A stretch of 64,000 bases of DNA from Sporomusa silvacetica DSM 10669 (GCF_002257705.1 NZ_LSLK01000103.1:4210-68209), one strand, 5' to 3'; counted from the stretch's first letter, positions 1-7,346 are shown. The notes: a model not told the origin generated them from the letters alone. Made by a program: numbers and translations.

Positions 1-112
1 CAAGTGAGTTCTCAATAAAAGAGGAGCGTTTTACATTGACAATACCAGTCTAGTACATGTAAAATATGCGGTGAAAATATCATATCGCATTTGCATCTAA
101 ATATCAAAATAA

Positions 113-265
113 AGGATACAAGCCGGTATAGCAGGAGGTATCTATCCGGTGGCAGTTCTCGCCGGTACCAAGCAGCAGAAGGCTGCCGAGGAGTTCATCG
201 CTTATATGGTCGGGCCCGAAGGCAAACCAGTATTTGAAAAATATGGTTTTGTTATGGGCAAGTAA
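113..265 (+). pseudogene. C-terminal remnant of a ModA-type binding protein
   Basis: The frame from about 113 to the TAA at 263-265 encodes a ModA-like C-terminus (GGIYPVAVLAG, then EEFIAYMVGPEGKPVF, then KYGFVMGK). An in-frame stop at 110-112 cuts it off and nothing upstream in the window continues it. It resembles, but is not identical to, the end of the intact modA immediately downstream (both have GPEG and KYGF), so it is a decayed second copy or the debris of a recombination, not a recent exact duplication. Confidence 0.6.
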
Positions 266-307
266 GCCTGCTGACGGATTTGCAACTAGAGAGAGAGGGT
301 GGTATGA

Positions 308-1111
308 ATGAAGCAAACGAAAATAGTAACGTGGCTACTCAGCATATCGGTCATAGTTGCACTGGCTGGAGGTTGTGCTTCGTTTAAGACTGCTCCGACT
401 GCTCAGCCGGCTGAAATTACTGTGTCCGCGGCGATGGGACTGAAGGAGGCCTTGCTCGACATTCAGAAAGTCTATGAGGCTAAGTATCCAGACGTAAAAA
501 TCGTATACAATTTTGCGGGTTCAGGAACCTTGCAGACGCAGATTGAACAAGGAGCCTCGGTCGATATCTTTTTATCGGCCGCCGAAAAACAATTAGACGA
601 ACTACAGAAAAAGAATCTTATCAACCCGGCCACCCGCAAAAATCTGGTGGGTAATCAACTGGTGATCGTCGTTCCCAAGGATTCCAATCTGGGCCTGGTA
701 AGCTTCCAGGATCTAGCCAAAAATGACGTGAAGAAGATCGGTCTGGGGGCGCCTGAAACCGTTCCGGCCGGTGAATACGGGATGGAAGTGCTGATGTTTC
801 TTGGTATTTGGGATGAAGTGAAGGACAAGAGCGTTCGCGGTAAAGATGTCCAAACGCTATTGGCATATGCTGAAATGGGCAACGTGGATGCGAGCATTGT
901 CTTTTCCGCCGTGGCTGTTACCAGCGATAAGGTCAAAATAGTGGCTGTAGCGCCGCCAGGCAGCCATCGGCCGATCATTTTCCCAGGGGCAGTGCTCGCC
1001 GATGCAAAGCAGCCCAAAGCCGCTGAGAAATTTTTAAACTACCTCACCGGCCCGGAAGGCAGTAAGGTATTCGTAAAATACGGCTTCAACCCGTTGGGAG
1101 CCAAACAGTAA
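308..1111 (+). CDS. modA: Molybdate/tungstate ABC transporter substrate-binding lipoprotein
   Basis: A 267-residue periplasmic binding protein of the ModA family, which captures molybdate (or tungstate) oxyanions for an ABC importer. The N-terminus is a basic plus hydrophobic signal followed by ALAGGC, giving a likely lipidated Cys23. The mature part has the ModA pattern: AAMGLKEAL near residue 42, NFAGSGTLQTQIEQGA for oxyanion binding near residue 78, DIFLSAAEKQ, and a C-terminal GPEGSKVFVKYGF. The start at 308 follows a purine-rich GAGAGAGAGG ribosome site; an ATG at 304 lies in another frame. No modB or modC follows, so the permease and ATPase must be elsewhere. Upstream lies a broken second modA end. 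Confidence 0.88.
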   Translation: MKQTKIVTWLLSISVIVALAGGCASFKTAPTAQPAEITVSAAMGLKEALLDIQKVYEAKYPDVKIVYNFAGSGTLQTQIEQGASVDIFLSAAEKQLDELQKKNLINPATRKNLVGNQLVIVVPKDSNLGLVSFQDLAKNDVKKIGLGAPETVPAGEYGMEVLMFLGIWDEVKDKSVRGKDVQTLLAYAEMGNVDASIVFSAVAVTSDKVKIVAVAPPGSHRPIIFPGAVLADAKQPKAAEKFLNYLTGPEGSKVFVKYGFNPLGAKQ

Positions 1112-1148
1112 AGTAGGTGGCTTGATGATAGAATGGCAACGGGAGACA

Positions 1149-1253
1149 GGGGAGGGTGGTAATGTCTTGTACGAGGATATTTCATTTCTAATTCACTTCC
1201 CTAGCGCGCCTGTCATTCTGTTAGTCCCCCAGTAAGACAGTACCACCGTCCCC
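1149..1253. repeat. Imperfect 21-bp inverted repeat in the gap after modA
   Basis: The gap between modA and the small gene at 1459 holds a pair of long inverted arms, about 1149-1169 and 1233-1253, that match at 18 of 21 positions (GGGGAgGGTGGTAaTGTCTT against the complement of the right arm). About 63 bp separate them. The arms are GC-rich in an otherwise mixed region and resemble dispersed REP- or MITE-like palindromes of clostridial genomes. No protein is encoded between them. Confidence 0.5.
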
Positions 1254-1323
1254 GAGTCCGCTCAAAGTGGTATATTGGGCATAGAGATGATACCTATTCG
1301 AATTTACATAACACTGGTAATCC

Positions 1324-1354
1324 GACCATCTAATGGGTGGTCTGTTTTTTATTT
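1324..1354 (+). terminator. Intrinsic terminator downstream of modA
   Basis: A 7-bp stem GACCATC/GGGTGGTC (with one G-U pair) is followed by TGTTTTTTATTT. It lies about 210 bp after the modA stop and before the next small gene. Confidence 0.6.
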
Positions 1355-1458
1355 CCAGGAAAATCGACCCAAATATAGGACTTTTGTCTTAAGAATCTAG
1401 GATTTTAGTACGATACTATTGTAACAGATTAACTTATAAGTCAAGGATGGTGATTTAT

Positions 1459-1587
1459 ATGGATTTAAAAGTTACGCCTGTTCATAGTATATCAAATTTC
1501 AAACAAAACACTACGGCAAAAGAAGGAATGAAAAAGAAATCGCCTGCTTCTTTTGCGGAAATATTAAAAAATGCAATGAAAAAATAA
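1459..1587 (+). CDS. Small basic hypothetical protein (42 aa)
   Basis: A 42-residue reading frame (starts MDLKVTPVHSI, ends FAEILKNAMKK) preceded by AAGGATGGTGAT at a proper distance. An in-frame ATG at 1447 could add four residues. The product is Lys-rich with an amphipathic C-terminal helix. I do not recognise the family. It sits between two terminator-like structures, so it is probably a single-gene transcript. Confidence 0.5.
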   Translation: MDLKVTPVHSISNFKQNTTAKEGMKKKSPASFAEILKNAMKK

Positions 1588-1609
1588 AACCAATCCGTCA
1601 GTGCATTAA

Positions 1610-1660
1610 GCCGTTGACTGGTTCCTCCTTTTCGGTTGGCGGCCAAATATAGTGCAGGAA
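1610..1660. repeat. Hairpin repeat, copy A (CCUCC in the loop)
   Basis: A 51-bp sequence repeated at 1998-2047 with few differences. It folds into a 12-bp stem (GCCGTTGACTGG with TCGGTTGGCGGC, counting G-U pairs) whose pyrimidine loop contains CCTCC, the complement of a Shine-Dalgarno core. A conserved tail (GGCCAAatATA..GCAGGAA) follows the stem. It has no T-tract, so it is not an ordinary terminator. Confidence 0.55.
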
Positions 1661-1711
1661 CTTGTTATATTTTGCCAAAGATATTAGAAAATAGTAAAAG
1701 GAGATAATCGT

Positions 1712-1927
1712 ATGACTGACATGGAAATAATAGCCAAAAGGATTAAGGCGAAAAATATTAAGTTTAAAGCCTGTACAGAATGTGGTAATGTTACTTGGGA
1801 TATAGAAATAATAGAAATGGCAAAATTACCGATCATGTCAGCCAAAGAAAATGTAGAATGTATTTCTTTTACATGTAAAAATTGTGGCTATGTTAAACTT
1901 TATAATATGAACAAAATTATGGAATAG
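1712..1927 (+). CDS. Small zinc-ribbon protein
   Basis: A 71-residue protein with two CxxC knuckles (CTEC at residues 21-24 and CKNC near 55-58) separated by about 30 residues, the layout of a single zinc ribbon. The N-terminal 20 residues are Lys-rich and helical. An AAAAGGAGATAA ribosome site precedes the ATG. No enzymatic motif is present. It may bind nucleic acid or act as a metal-stabilised adaptor, but the function is not known. It is followed by its own terminator at 1945, so it is monocistronic. Confidence 0.7.
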   Translation: MTDMEIIAKRIKAKNIKFKACTECGNVTWDIEIIEMAKLPIMSAKENVECISFTCKNCGYVKLYNMNKIME

Positions 1928-1944
1928 AATTAATAACTCTTGGC

Positions 1945-1965
1945 AGCCCTTCGGGGCTCTTTTTT
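1945..1965 (+). terminator. Terminator of the zinc-ribbon gene
   Basis: Stem AGCCC/GGGCT closed by a TTCG tetraloop, then CTTTTTTC. It starts 17 bp after the stop codon at 1927. Confidence 0.85.
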
Positions 1966-1997
1966 CATGCCCCAAATTAAGATAAATGCCTACCAGG

Positions 1998-2047
1998 GCC
2001 GCTGACTGGTTCTTCCTTTCCGGTTGGCGGCCAATTATATGCAGGAA
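1998..2047. repeat. Hairpin repeat, copy B
   Basis: Second copy of the element at 1610-1660 (GCCGCTGACTGG stem arm, pyrimidine loop TTCTTCCTTT, CCGGTTGGCGGC arm, then the AATTATATGCAGGAA tail). The stem is kept although several bases differ, including compensating or G-U changes, which argues for a conserved RNA or DNA hairpin. Confidence 0.55.
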
Positions 2048-2059
2048 ATTGCCCTAACA

Positions 2060-2100
2060 AATCCCACTCTCAGCCTGACGGTTGGGGTGGTGGGATTTTG
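2060..2100 (+). terminator. Terminator-like hairpin
   Basis: Arms ATCCCAC (2061-2067) and GTGGGAT (2090-2096) followed by a short TTTT. Similar hairpins with loop text CTCTCAGCC occur at 2788 and 3823, so this is a local family of terminators. Confidence 0.5.
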
Positions 2101-2284
2101 AGTTAGCCTACCGGGTTCGTTCTGGTGGGAGGCTTTTTATTTTCCAGTCTTTTCTAAAGAATTTCTAAAAATAGAGGAATATAATTCAAAATATGATTCT
2201 AGAAGGTGCGGTCCATTTATGGACATAAACTTTAGTGTTACACTAAGAATTATTTTGTTGAATAAGGTAAAAAAAGGAGAAAAA

Positions 2285-2533
2285 ATGAGAGCTACTGGAA
2301 TTGTTAGAAGGGTTGACGAGCTTGGTAGAGTGGTAATACCTATCGAATTACGCCGCACCTTTGGCATTAAAGAATATGATGGCCTCGAAATATATACCGA
2401 TAATGATCAAATCATTTTACGGAAACATGAGCCTGCTTGTGTATTCTGCGGCAGTAGAGATGAGGTAACTAAGTTCAAGGGGAAAAATATTTGTAAAGAT
2501 TGTTTTTTATCCATGAGTCAAAAAGTAGTCTAA
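2285..2533 (+). CDS. AbrB/SpoVT-type transition-state regulator with C-terminal zinc knuckle
   Basis: An 82-residue DNA-binding protein. Residues 1-50 are a swapped-hairpin AbrB domain (MRATGIVRRVDELGRVVIP, then ELRRTFGIKEYDGLEIY), as in the AbrB, Abh and SpoVT regulators that control entry into stationary phase and sporulation. The C-terminal part carries CVFCGS and CKDC, a zinc-knuckle pair seen in several clostridial AbrB proteins. The start at 2285 is chosen because AAAAAAGGAGAAAA lies directly upstream and the AbrB domain begins at that Met; the frame stays open to 2219 but lacks a ribosome site there. It is probably a global regulator of the small genes around it or of sporulation genes. 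Confidence 0.85.
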   Translation: MRATGIVRRVDELGRVVIPIELRRTFGIKEYDGLEIYTDNDQIILRKHEPACVFCGSRDEVTKFKGKNICKDCFLSMSQKVV

Positions 2534-2640
2534 TTGACTGTAGCCGCTTGCCGGGTTCGTCCTGGTGGGCGTTAATCCCAATTGGTATATTTGAGAAAAT
2601 GCGGAGCACTATTAAATGCTCTTACAAGGAGGGTATTTTA

Positions 2641-2784
2641 ATGTACGGTCATGTTCCTTATGGAATAATTGCTTTTCAGGTATTTCATGTAGCTGTAGTA
2701 GGCGGTGGTTTTTACTTGCTATACAGTATTTCTAAATCGTTAAAACGAATTGCCGACAATTTGGATAAGGCTAATCAGGATTAA
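2641..2784 (+). CDS. Small single-pass membrane protein (47 aa)
   Basis: Reads MYGHVPYGIIAFQVFHVAV, then a hydrophobic stretch to about residue 28, then a charged tail SISKSLKRIADNLDKANQD. Ribosome site AAGGAGGG lies 6 bases before the ATG. Topology suggests one membrane helix with a cytoplasmic amphipathic tail. A terminator follows at 2788. Family not recognised; small membrane proteins of this size are common among sporulation-linked genes. Confidence 0.6.
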   Translation: MYGHVPYGIIAFQVFHVAVVGGGFYLLYSISKSLKRIADNLDKANQD

Positions 2785-2787
2785 AAT

Positions 2788-2831
2788 TAAATCCCATCTC
2801 TCAGCCAGTGGCCGGGGGATGGGATTTTTTC
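2788..2831 (+). terminator. Intrinsic terminator
   Basis: Arms AAATCCCATC and GATGGGATTTTTT flank CTCTCAGCCAGTGGCCGG. Immediately after the stop of the small membrane protein. Confidence 0.85.
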
Positions 2832-2930
2832 GATATACCTGTCGGATTGCCGGGAAACAAGTATTTCTGTTTTGTGATGCTGGTAAATGGTTTATAGAAG
2901 GAAAATAATATTGTTAAATAATAATTAATA

Positions 2931-2959
2931 TAGACAAGCTTATGCTGTTGTTATATAAT
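2931..2959 (+). promoter_or_regulatory. Sigma-A-type promoter
   Basis: TAGACA at 2931-2936 and TATAAT at 2954-2959 are separated by exactly 17 bases. Transcription would begin near 2966, just before the leader hairpin at 2973. Confidence 0.65.
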
Positions 2960-2972
2960 GAAATCAATAAAT

Positions 2973-3010
2973 GCGAGGTTGCAGAAAATGCACCTCGCTA
3001 ATTTTATTTT
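2973..3010 (+). terminator. Leader hairpin / possible attenuator
   Basis: GCGAGGTTGCA and TGCACCTCGC pair around a GAAAA loop, then TAATTTTATTTTA. It lies between the promoter at 2931 and the ribosome site of the gene at 3025, so it would be at the very 5' end of that mRNA. Confidence 0.55.
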
Positions 3011-3024
3011 AGGTAGGTGTAATC

Positions 3025-3159
3025 ATGAAAAGTGCTGATAAAATTGAATTTGATATGACTGAGGAAGAATTTCAGAAACTGCTTGATGAGCTACCGAAGC
3101 TTTTGCAGGAACTTGAAAAAGAACGTGATATAGAAAATAGTGAGTCATTAGCCTCCTAA
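3025..3159 (+). CDS. Small acidic hypothetical protein (44 aa)
   Basis: Reads MKSADKIEFDMTEEEF and continues as an acidic, Leu-rich amphipathic helix to ESLAS. It is preceded by AGGTAGGTGTAATC. It has its own promoter and leader hairpin. Length and charge suggest a small adaptor or toxin/antitoxin-like helix, but no family is recognised. Its stop overlaps the start of an acetyltransferase remnant in another frame. Confidence 0.5.
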   Translation: MKSADKIEFDMTEEEFQKLLDELPKLLQELEKERDIENSESLAS

Positions 3160-3407
3160 TTAATCTTTATCGTATTAGCCCTATTTTCATATTACCAAAA
3201 CACCAAGGAAAGGGTATTGCACAAAAGGTGTTTCAAATGCTTGAACAAAGATATAAGGATGCAAAAAACTGGGAATTGGATACTATATTGCAGGAGCAAG
3301 GGAATTGTTATTTATATGAAAAGTTGGGTTATAAGAAAATGAAATCTATAAATAGCATAATGACGTTAGTATCTATGAAAAACATCTCGGCTAGTGTCCA
3401 AGGCTAA
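3144..3407 (+). pseudogene. C-terminal fragment of a GNAT acetyltransferase
   Basis: The frame ending at the TAA 3405-3407 carries the acetyl-CoA-binding motif of GNAT enzymes (ILPKHQGKGIAQKVFQMLEQ) and the usual C-terminal part (ELDTILQEQGN, then LYEKLGYKKM). The N-terminal half of the fold is missing: upstream of about 3144 the frame is closed by a stop and occupied by the small acidic gene. This is a truncated, inactive remnant. Confidence 0.7.
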
Positions 3408-3495
3408 AGCAAGAGTTTCACTTTGCGTTAATGGTAGTAACTTCGGTTGGTTATGGAGAACAGTGGGGCGATGAGCCTGCTCCTGTGTTCCCTTC

Positions 3496-3527
3496 AAGCC
3501 TTTCGGCATTTTGTCGGAAGGCTTTTT
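3496..3527 (+). terminator. Intrinsic terminator
   Basis: Arms AAGCCTTTC and GGAAGGCTT pair, followed by TTTTT. It lies about 90 bp after the GNAT remnant. Confidence 0.75.
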
Positions 3528-3734
3528 AAAATTGGCAGGAAGAAAATACGAAAAAAATCAATTGCCTATCGAGGTCACAATTGATTGGGAATTAGCTGTT
3601 CAAAGAATTCTATAGGTACATGTTAGTCCTAGTGGGCGGTTTTTATTATTTACCCAGGATTTTCTAAGTGGATTCTAAAATTTGGAATGTATAATTCTAA
3701 TATAGACAAAGAAATTTGAGTAGGAGGAAATATA

Positions 3735-3824
3735 ATGACCCACATCATAAGCCACAACAACCGCAACCGGGGCAGCCTGAACCTCCACGTGATGGTGGCC
3801 CTAATAACTAGAATACAATCGTAA
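3735..3824 (+). other. Possible small gene with a frame problem
   Basis: AGGAGGAAATATA precedes an ATG at 3735, and this frame runs 29 codons to 3824. However the next frame (about 3734 to the TAG at 3809-3811) reads like a designed Pro/Gln-rich peptide (HHKPQQPQPGQPEPPRDGG). A one-base change near the start would join the ribosome site to that peptide. Either the gene is broken, there is a sequence error, or the similarity to a coding frame is chance. Confidence 0.25.
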
Positions 3825-3862
3825 AGCCCATCTCTCAGCCAGTGGCCGAGGGATGGGCTTTT
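3823..3862 (+). terminator. Intrinsic terminator
   Basis: AAAGCCCATC pairs with GATGGGCTTTT around CTCTCAGCCAGTGGCCGAG, nearly the same loop as the terminator at 2788. Confidence 0.8.
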
Positions 3863-3872
3863 GGAGGCGCTC

Positions 3873-3950
3873 ATGAACCCGGATAATATAATCTTCGAAA
3901 GCGTGTATCAAATATGTAGTGAAAGAAATAGTACTGAATTAACGGTATAG
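3873..3950 (+). CDS. Possible 25-residue leader peptide before mscS
   Basis: ATG at 3873 follows GGAGGCGC and runs 25 codons to a TAG at 3948-3950 that sits inside the ribosome site of the MscS gene. The arrangement fits translational coupling, but the peptide has no recognisable family and could be chance. Confidence 0.3.
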   Translation: MNPDNIIFESVYQICSERNSTELTV

Positions 3951-3959
3951 GAGAAAACA

Positions 3960-4988
3960 ATGTTAGAATTTTTCATTGAAATAGGAACCCGAATTGTAAA
4001 CGGTGGCTTTAAAACGCATTTAGTAGTTTTCATTATTTGTTTAGTATTAGGCATCATTATACTTCAGCGGGTATTTACTAAAACACTCAAAATAATCGCC
4101 AAAAAGACAAACATCTCTCATTCCCTGTTGCAGCAAATATTTAGGGGAATACCTACCTTGTTGGGCATTCTCATTGGCATCTATGTTGCTATCGAAGTCC
4201 TGGCAATTCCACCGAGACCGATGCTGTTTCTCCAACATTTGTTCCACTCTATTGTCATTATGACCCTCACCCTTATGGTCGCTCATCTGGTCTCCGGGTA
4301 TCTTAAGCATAAGCTAGGAAAAAAATCTGAACATTTTGCTTCTACTTCGATCTTAGTTACAACAATTGACCTGGCTGTTTACGCCATCGGCATATTGGTG
4401 TTGCTGGAATCCTTAGGAGTTTCCATTTCTCCGCTTATTACTGCTTTGGGCGTTGGCGGTTTGGCTACCGCTTTGGCGCTGCAGGACACTTTGGCGAATT
4501 TATTCTCCGGCATTAACACCCTGGTGTCCAAACAAATCAAGATAGGTGATTTCATTAAACTGTCCACAGGTGAAGAAGGCCATGTGGTAGATATGAATTG
4601 GCGCAATACCACAATAAAAACTTCTACTGAGAATATGGTAGTCGTACCTAATCAAAAAATCGCTTCTTCTATAATAACCAATTATGCGCAGCCTTTTTCG
4701 GAATGTTCTATTTCTATCCCCATAGGAGTCAGTTATGAAAGTGATTTGGACCATGTGGAAAAAGTTACTGCCGCGGTTGCCAAAGAAGTTCTCGAGGAAA
4801 CCAAGGGCGGTGTAAAAGGCTTTGAACCGTTCGTACGGTACTCCAGTTTCGGCGAGTACAGTATCAACTTCAATGTTATATTGCGAGTCAAAACCGTAAC
4901 GGACCAGCACCTGATTCGTCACCAATTCATTAAGAGCGTTTATGCACGTTTTCAGCAGGAAGGAATAGTAATTCCGATCCAGAGGTAA
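3960..4988 (+). CDS. MscS-family mechanosensitive ion channel
   Basis: A 342-residue inner-membrane channel that opens under membrane tension to release solutes during osmotic downshift. N-terminal membrane segments lie at about residues 18-38, 62-82, 92-115 and 130-155. The pore-lining helix is at about 158-185 (ALGVGGLATALALQD, with the Ala/Gly packing typical of TM3). The cytoplasmic beta domain follows (IGDFIKLSTGEEGHV, then WRNTTIKTSTENMVVVPNQ) and an alpha/beta C-terminus ends at QEGIVIPIQR. Ribosome site TAGGAGAAAACA. Length fits the small MscS class. It stands alone; a degenerate hairpin (GCCCCTGGCATGTGCC) follows but lacks a T-tract. Confidence 0.9.
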   Translation: MLEFFIEIGTRIVNGGFKTHLVVFIICLVLGIIILQRVFTKTLKIIAKKTNISHSLLQQIFRGIPTLLGILIGIYVAIEVLAIPPRPMLFLQHLFHSIVIMTLTLMVAHLVSGYLKHKLGKKSEHFASTSILVTTIDLAVYAIGILVLLESLGVSISPLITALGVGGLATALALQDTLANLFSGINTLVSKQIKIGDFIKLSTGEEGHVVDMNWRNTTIKTSTENMVVVPNQKIASSIITNYAQPFSECSISIPIGVSYESDLDHVEKVTAAVAKEVLEETKGGVKGFEPFVRYSSFGEYSINFNVILRVKTVTDQHLIRHQFIKSVYARFQQEGIVIPIQR

Positions 4989-5042
4989 AAAGATCAACCG
5001 AGATGAGAAGTAATTTAGCCCCTGGCATGTGCCGAGGGCACT

Positions 5043-5373
5043 GAGGACAGAGTGGGTGATGTGCCGGTAGATAAGCGACCTAATGTGATGTTTTTAGAGG
5101 GCGGGGCTAATTTTGCAGTAGCTTCAGACGATATGCTGCAGACACACATGATTTAGTACCTTAAAAGCCGTTGAGCAAAGACAGGTCTATGGTTTTCCTT
5201 CTAACATAGTCTGGGGGGATTTCCCCGCGCCGCATTGTGTGCTGGGAATTGTTTGGATTGCAAAAACAATTTATCCTGATAAATTTGCTGATATCGATAT
5301 GACGGCACTTGCTGATGATTTCTATAGAAGATTTATGGGTCAATCCTTTACCGAGATGGGCGGAAAACTTTGA
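5043..5373 (+). pseudogene. Frameshifted C-terminal remnant of an iron-complex/cobalamin-type ABC binding protein
   Basis: Two frames carry consecutive pieces of one protein. Frame from 5043 gives VDKRPNVMFLEGGANF and ASDDMLQTHMI before a stop at 5154. From about 5185 a different frame gives SNIVWGDFPAPHCVLGIVW, then YPDKFADIDMTAL and FYRRFMGQSFTEMGGKL to the stop 5371-5373. The RPxV...G.NF and YPDxFxDID...FYxxF patterns are those of the C-lobe of FepB/BtuF-type substrate-binding proteins. The N-lobe is absent. It directly precedes the GTPase/ABC/DUF364 cassette, which elsewhere often neighbours such transporters, so the transporter of that cassette seems to have decayed. Confidence 0.6.
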
Positions 5374-5565
5374 GGTCTTGGAACAAAAAGCAACATAAAC
5401 AAACTAAAACAAATTAAAAATATCATATGTTGATTTATATTATATTTAATAGTATCATGTTTTGTAAGGAAGAAAACGCAAGTATATATATTGATAACAC
5501 ATGGTGTTAATCCTGCTGGGATAGGTGTGCCAGTCAGGTAATCGAGTTTTTTGAGGGGGAGAGTT

Positions 5566-6252
5566 ATGCAACTTATTACGGTATCTGGGGCGCCTTCTTC
5601 TGGTAAAACTTCAGTAATTCTCAGACTGATTGATTGTCTTAGAGAAAGTGGCAAAGAGGTCGGTGTTATAAAATTTGATTGCCTGACTTCTTTTGATCAA
5701 CTTCGTTATGAAGAATATGGCGTAAAAGTTCAAGTGGGATTTTCCGGAAAATTCTGCCCTGATCATTTTTTTATCAGCAATATTGAAGACGCTGTTGAGT
5801 GGGGGCATCGTGCTGGTCTGGATATACTGATCAGCGAAAGCGCCGGTCTATGCAATCGCTGTTCTCCACATATTCAGGGAGTTCTTGCCATTTGTGTTAT
5901 TGATAATCTTTCTGGAATTAATACTCCCCGTAAAATTGGGCCCATGCTGAAACTGGCGGATATTGTTTTGATTACCAAGGGGGATATCGTCTCGCAGGCT
6001 GAACGGGAAGTGTTTATGTTCAATGTCCGGCAAGTCAACCCCAGTGCCAGTATTCTGTTTCTAAACGGAATTACCGGTCAAGGGGCGTTCATGCTGAGCA
6101 AACATGTTATGAATGCTGCAAATATCACTACGGTGAGAAATCGCCGTTTGCGCTTTTCAATGCCTGCTTCAGTATGCGCCTACTGTACCGGAGAAACGCG
6201 AATCGGTGAAACCTACCAAATGGGAATGCTGAAAAAGATGGAATTCAGGTGA
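5566..6252 (+). CDS. CobW/HypB/UreG-type P-loop GTPase with two CxxC sites
   Basis: A 228-residue SIMIBI-class nucleotide-binding protein. The P-loop GAPSSGKT is at residues 8-15; TKGD near 137 replaces the usual NKxD base-recognition motif. Two cysteine pairs (CNRC at 96-99 and CAYC at 204-207) could bind metal, as in HypB nickel insertion GTPases. The start is set at 5566 because GAGGGGGAGAGTT precedes it; an in-frame ATG at 5551 has no ribosome site. Four bases separate it from the ABC ATPase gene, so the two are an operon. Likely role: nucleotide-driven metal or metal-cofactor handling in the cytoplasm. The specific metal is not shown by the sequence. Confidence 0.75.
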   Translation: MQLITVSGAPSSGKTSVILRLIDCLRESGKEVGVIKFDCLTSFDQLRYEEYGVKVQVGFSGKFCPDHFFISNIEDAVEWGHRAGLDILISESAGLCNRCSPHIQGVLAICVIDNLSGINTPRKIGPMLKLADIVLITKGDIVSQAEREVFMFNVRQVNPSASILFLNGITGQGAFMLSKHVMNAANITTVRNRRLRFSMPASVCAYCTGETRIGETYQMGMLKKMEFR

Positions 6253-6256
6253 AAAT

Positions 6257-7282
6257 ATGGCGCAAAATGTAAAAATCAGAGAGATCGTCAAAGATAAGAC
6301 GATTGCCGAAATCATCACGAACTATCCGGTCGTGCAGGATTTTTTTTTAAATTATAATTTGCAGGATCTGCAGAAAAATCTCACGGTGTCCCAGGCGCTA
6401 GAAAAAATATTGACAGAGCAACTGGAGGAGTTCGGACTTGATGTATTTAGCCTAACTGAAGAATTAGTAAAATTCATGGCAACGCTGGTGAATAACCGGG
6501 AAGAGCGGGAAAAAGTACAAAATATTACAATCATAGGCGGCAGAAATAAACAAGGGGAAGCGGAGAACGTGACGCTTACGATGGCGGTCGGTGAGGTTAT
6601 TAGTATTGTAGGTCCTACGGGTTCAGGGAAAAGCCGCCTGCTGGGCGATATTGAGTGTTTAGCTCAATGCGATACACCGACCAGACGTCAAATATTGATT
6701 AATGATCACCCGTTGAGCGATGAAGAGCGATTTGATATGGGCAATAAAATGGTGGCGCAGTTGTCGCAAAATATGAATTTCGTTATGGATCTGAATGTCG
6801 CAGAATTTCTGGCAATGCATGCGAAAAGCCGTCTTTGCGAAAATTCCGAACAGGTGATAAAACAATGTTTTGTCTGTGCCAATGAACTGGCTGGTGAAAA
6901 ATTCACCATGGATACAAAAGTGACACAGCTCTCGGGCGGGCAATCCCGTGCATTGATGATTGCTGATGCGGCCTATATGAGTTCTTCGCCCATTGTCCTG
7001 ATTGACGAAATCGAAAACGCTGGCATTGACAGGAAACAGGCAATTAGCTTGCTAACAGAAAATGAAAAAATTGTATTGATTTCTACCCATGATCCACTGC
7101 TTGCTTTGAGTGCTGATAAGCGTATTGTAATAAAGAACGGTGGCATCCATAAAATCATGGAAACTTCGGACGAAGAAATAGAAAGTCTGAAGGACATTGA
7201 AAAACTGGATACTATCATGCTGGGAATTCGACAGCAGTTGAGGCATGGTGAAAGAGTTTATCCTCTGAAGTTTGTCTTATAG
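6257..7282 (+). CDS. DUF1858-ABC ATPase fusion protein
   Basis: A 341-residue soluble ATPase. Residues 1-75 form a DUF1858-like helical domain (VKDKTIAEIITNYP, FFLNYNLQDLQKN). Then comes an ABC nucleotide-binding domain: Walker A GPTGSGKS at 119-126, signature LSGGQ at 225-229, Walker B IVLIDE at 246-251 followed by an H-loop STHD near 275. No membrane segments exist and no permease is adjacent, so it is not an ordinary importer subunit; the ABC domain may drive conformational work on the neighbouring GTPase or DUF364 protein. Spacing of 4 bases from the GTPase gene and 64 bases to the DUF364 gene supports one operon. Function beyond ATP hydrolysis is not established. Confidence 0.75.
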   Translation: MAQNVKIREIVKDKTIAEIITNYPVVQDFFLNYNLQDLQKNLTVSQALEKILTEQLEEFGLDVFSLTEELVKFMATLVNNREEREKVQNITIIGGRNKQGEAENVTLTMAVGEVISIVGPTGSGKSRLLGDIECLAQCDTPTRRQILINDHPLSDEERFDMGNKMVAQLSQNMNFVMDLNVAEFLAMHAKSRLCENSEQVIKQCFVCANELAGEKFTMDTKVTQLSGGQSRALMIADAAYMSSSPIVLIDEIENAGIDRKQAISLLTENEKIVLISTHDPLLALSADKRIVIKNGGIHKIMETSDEEIESLKDIEKLDTIMLGIRQQLRHGERVYPLKFVL

Positions 7283-7346
7283 CGATTGAGTGCCGGATAT
7301 AAGGAATCAAATTTTCTTAATGTGGGATAAGGAGAAAGATTAAAAA

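Noticed and set aside
621..1017. Minus-strand frames inside modA and similar shadows in pxp, mutase, ligase and transporter genes
   Set aside because: They lie entirely inside well-supported genes in other frames and show no domain or ribosome site.
2219..2284. N-terminal extension of the AbrB-like protein
   Set aside because: The ribosome site AAAAAAGGAGAAAA directly precedes 2285, and the AbrB domain starts there.
3532..3615. Short frame after the terminator (ends DWELAVQRIL)
   Set aside because: No start codon or ribosome site and only 27 codons; could be a gene tail but cannot be supported.
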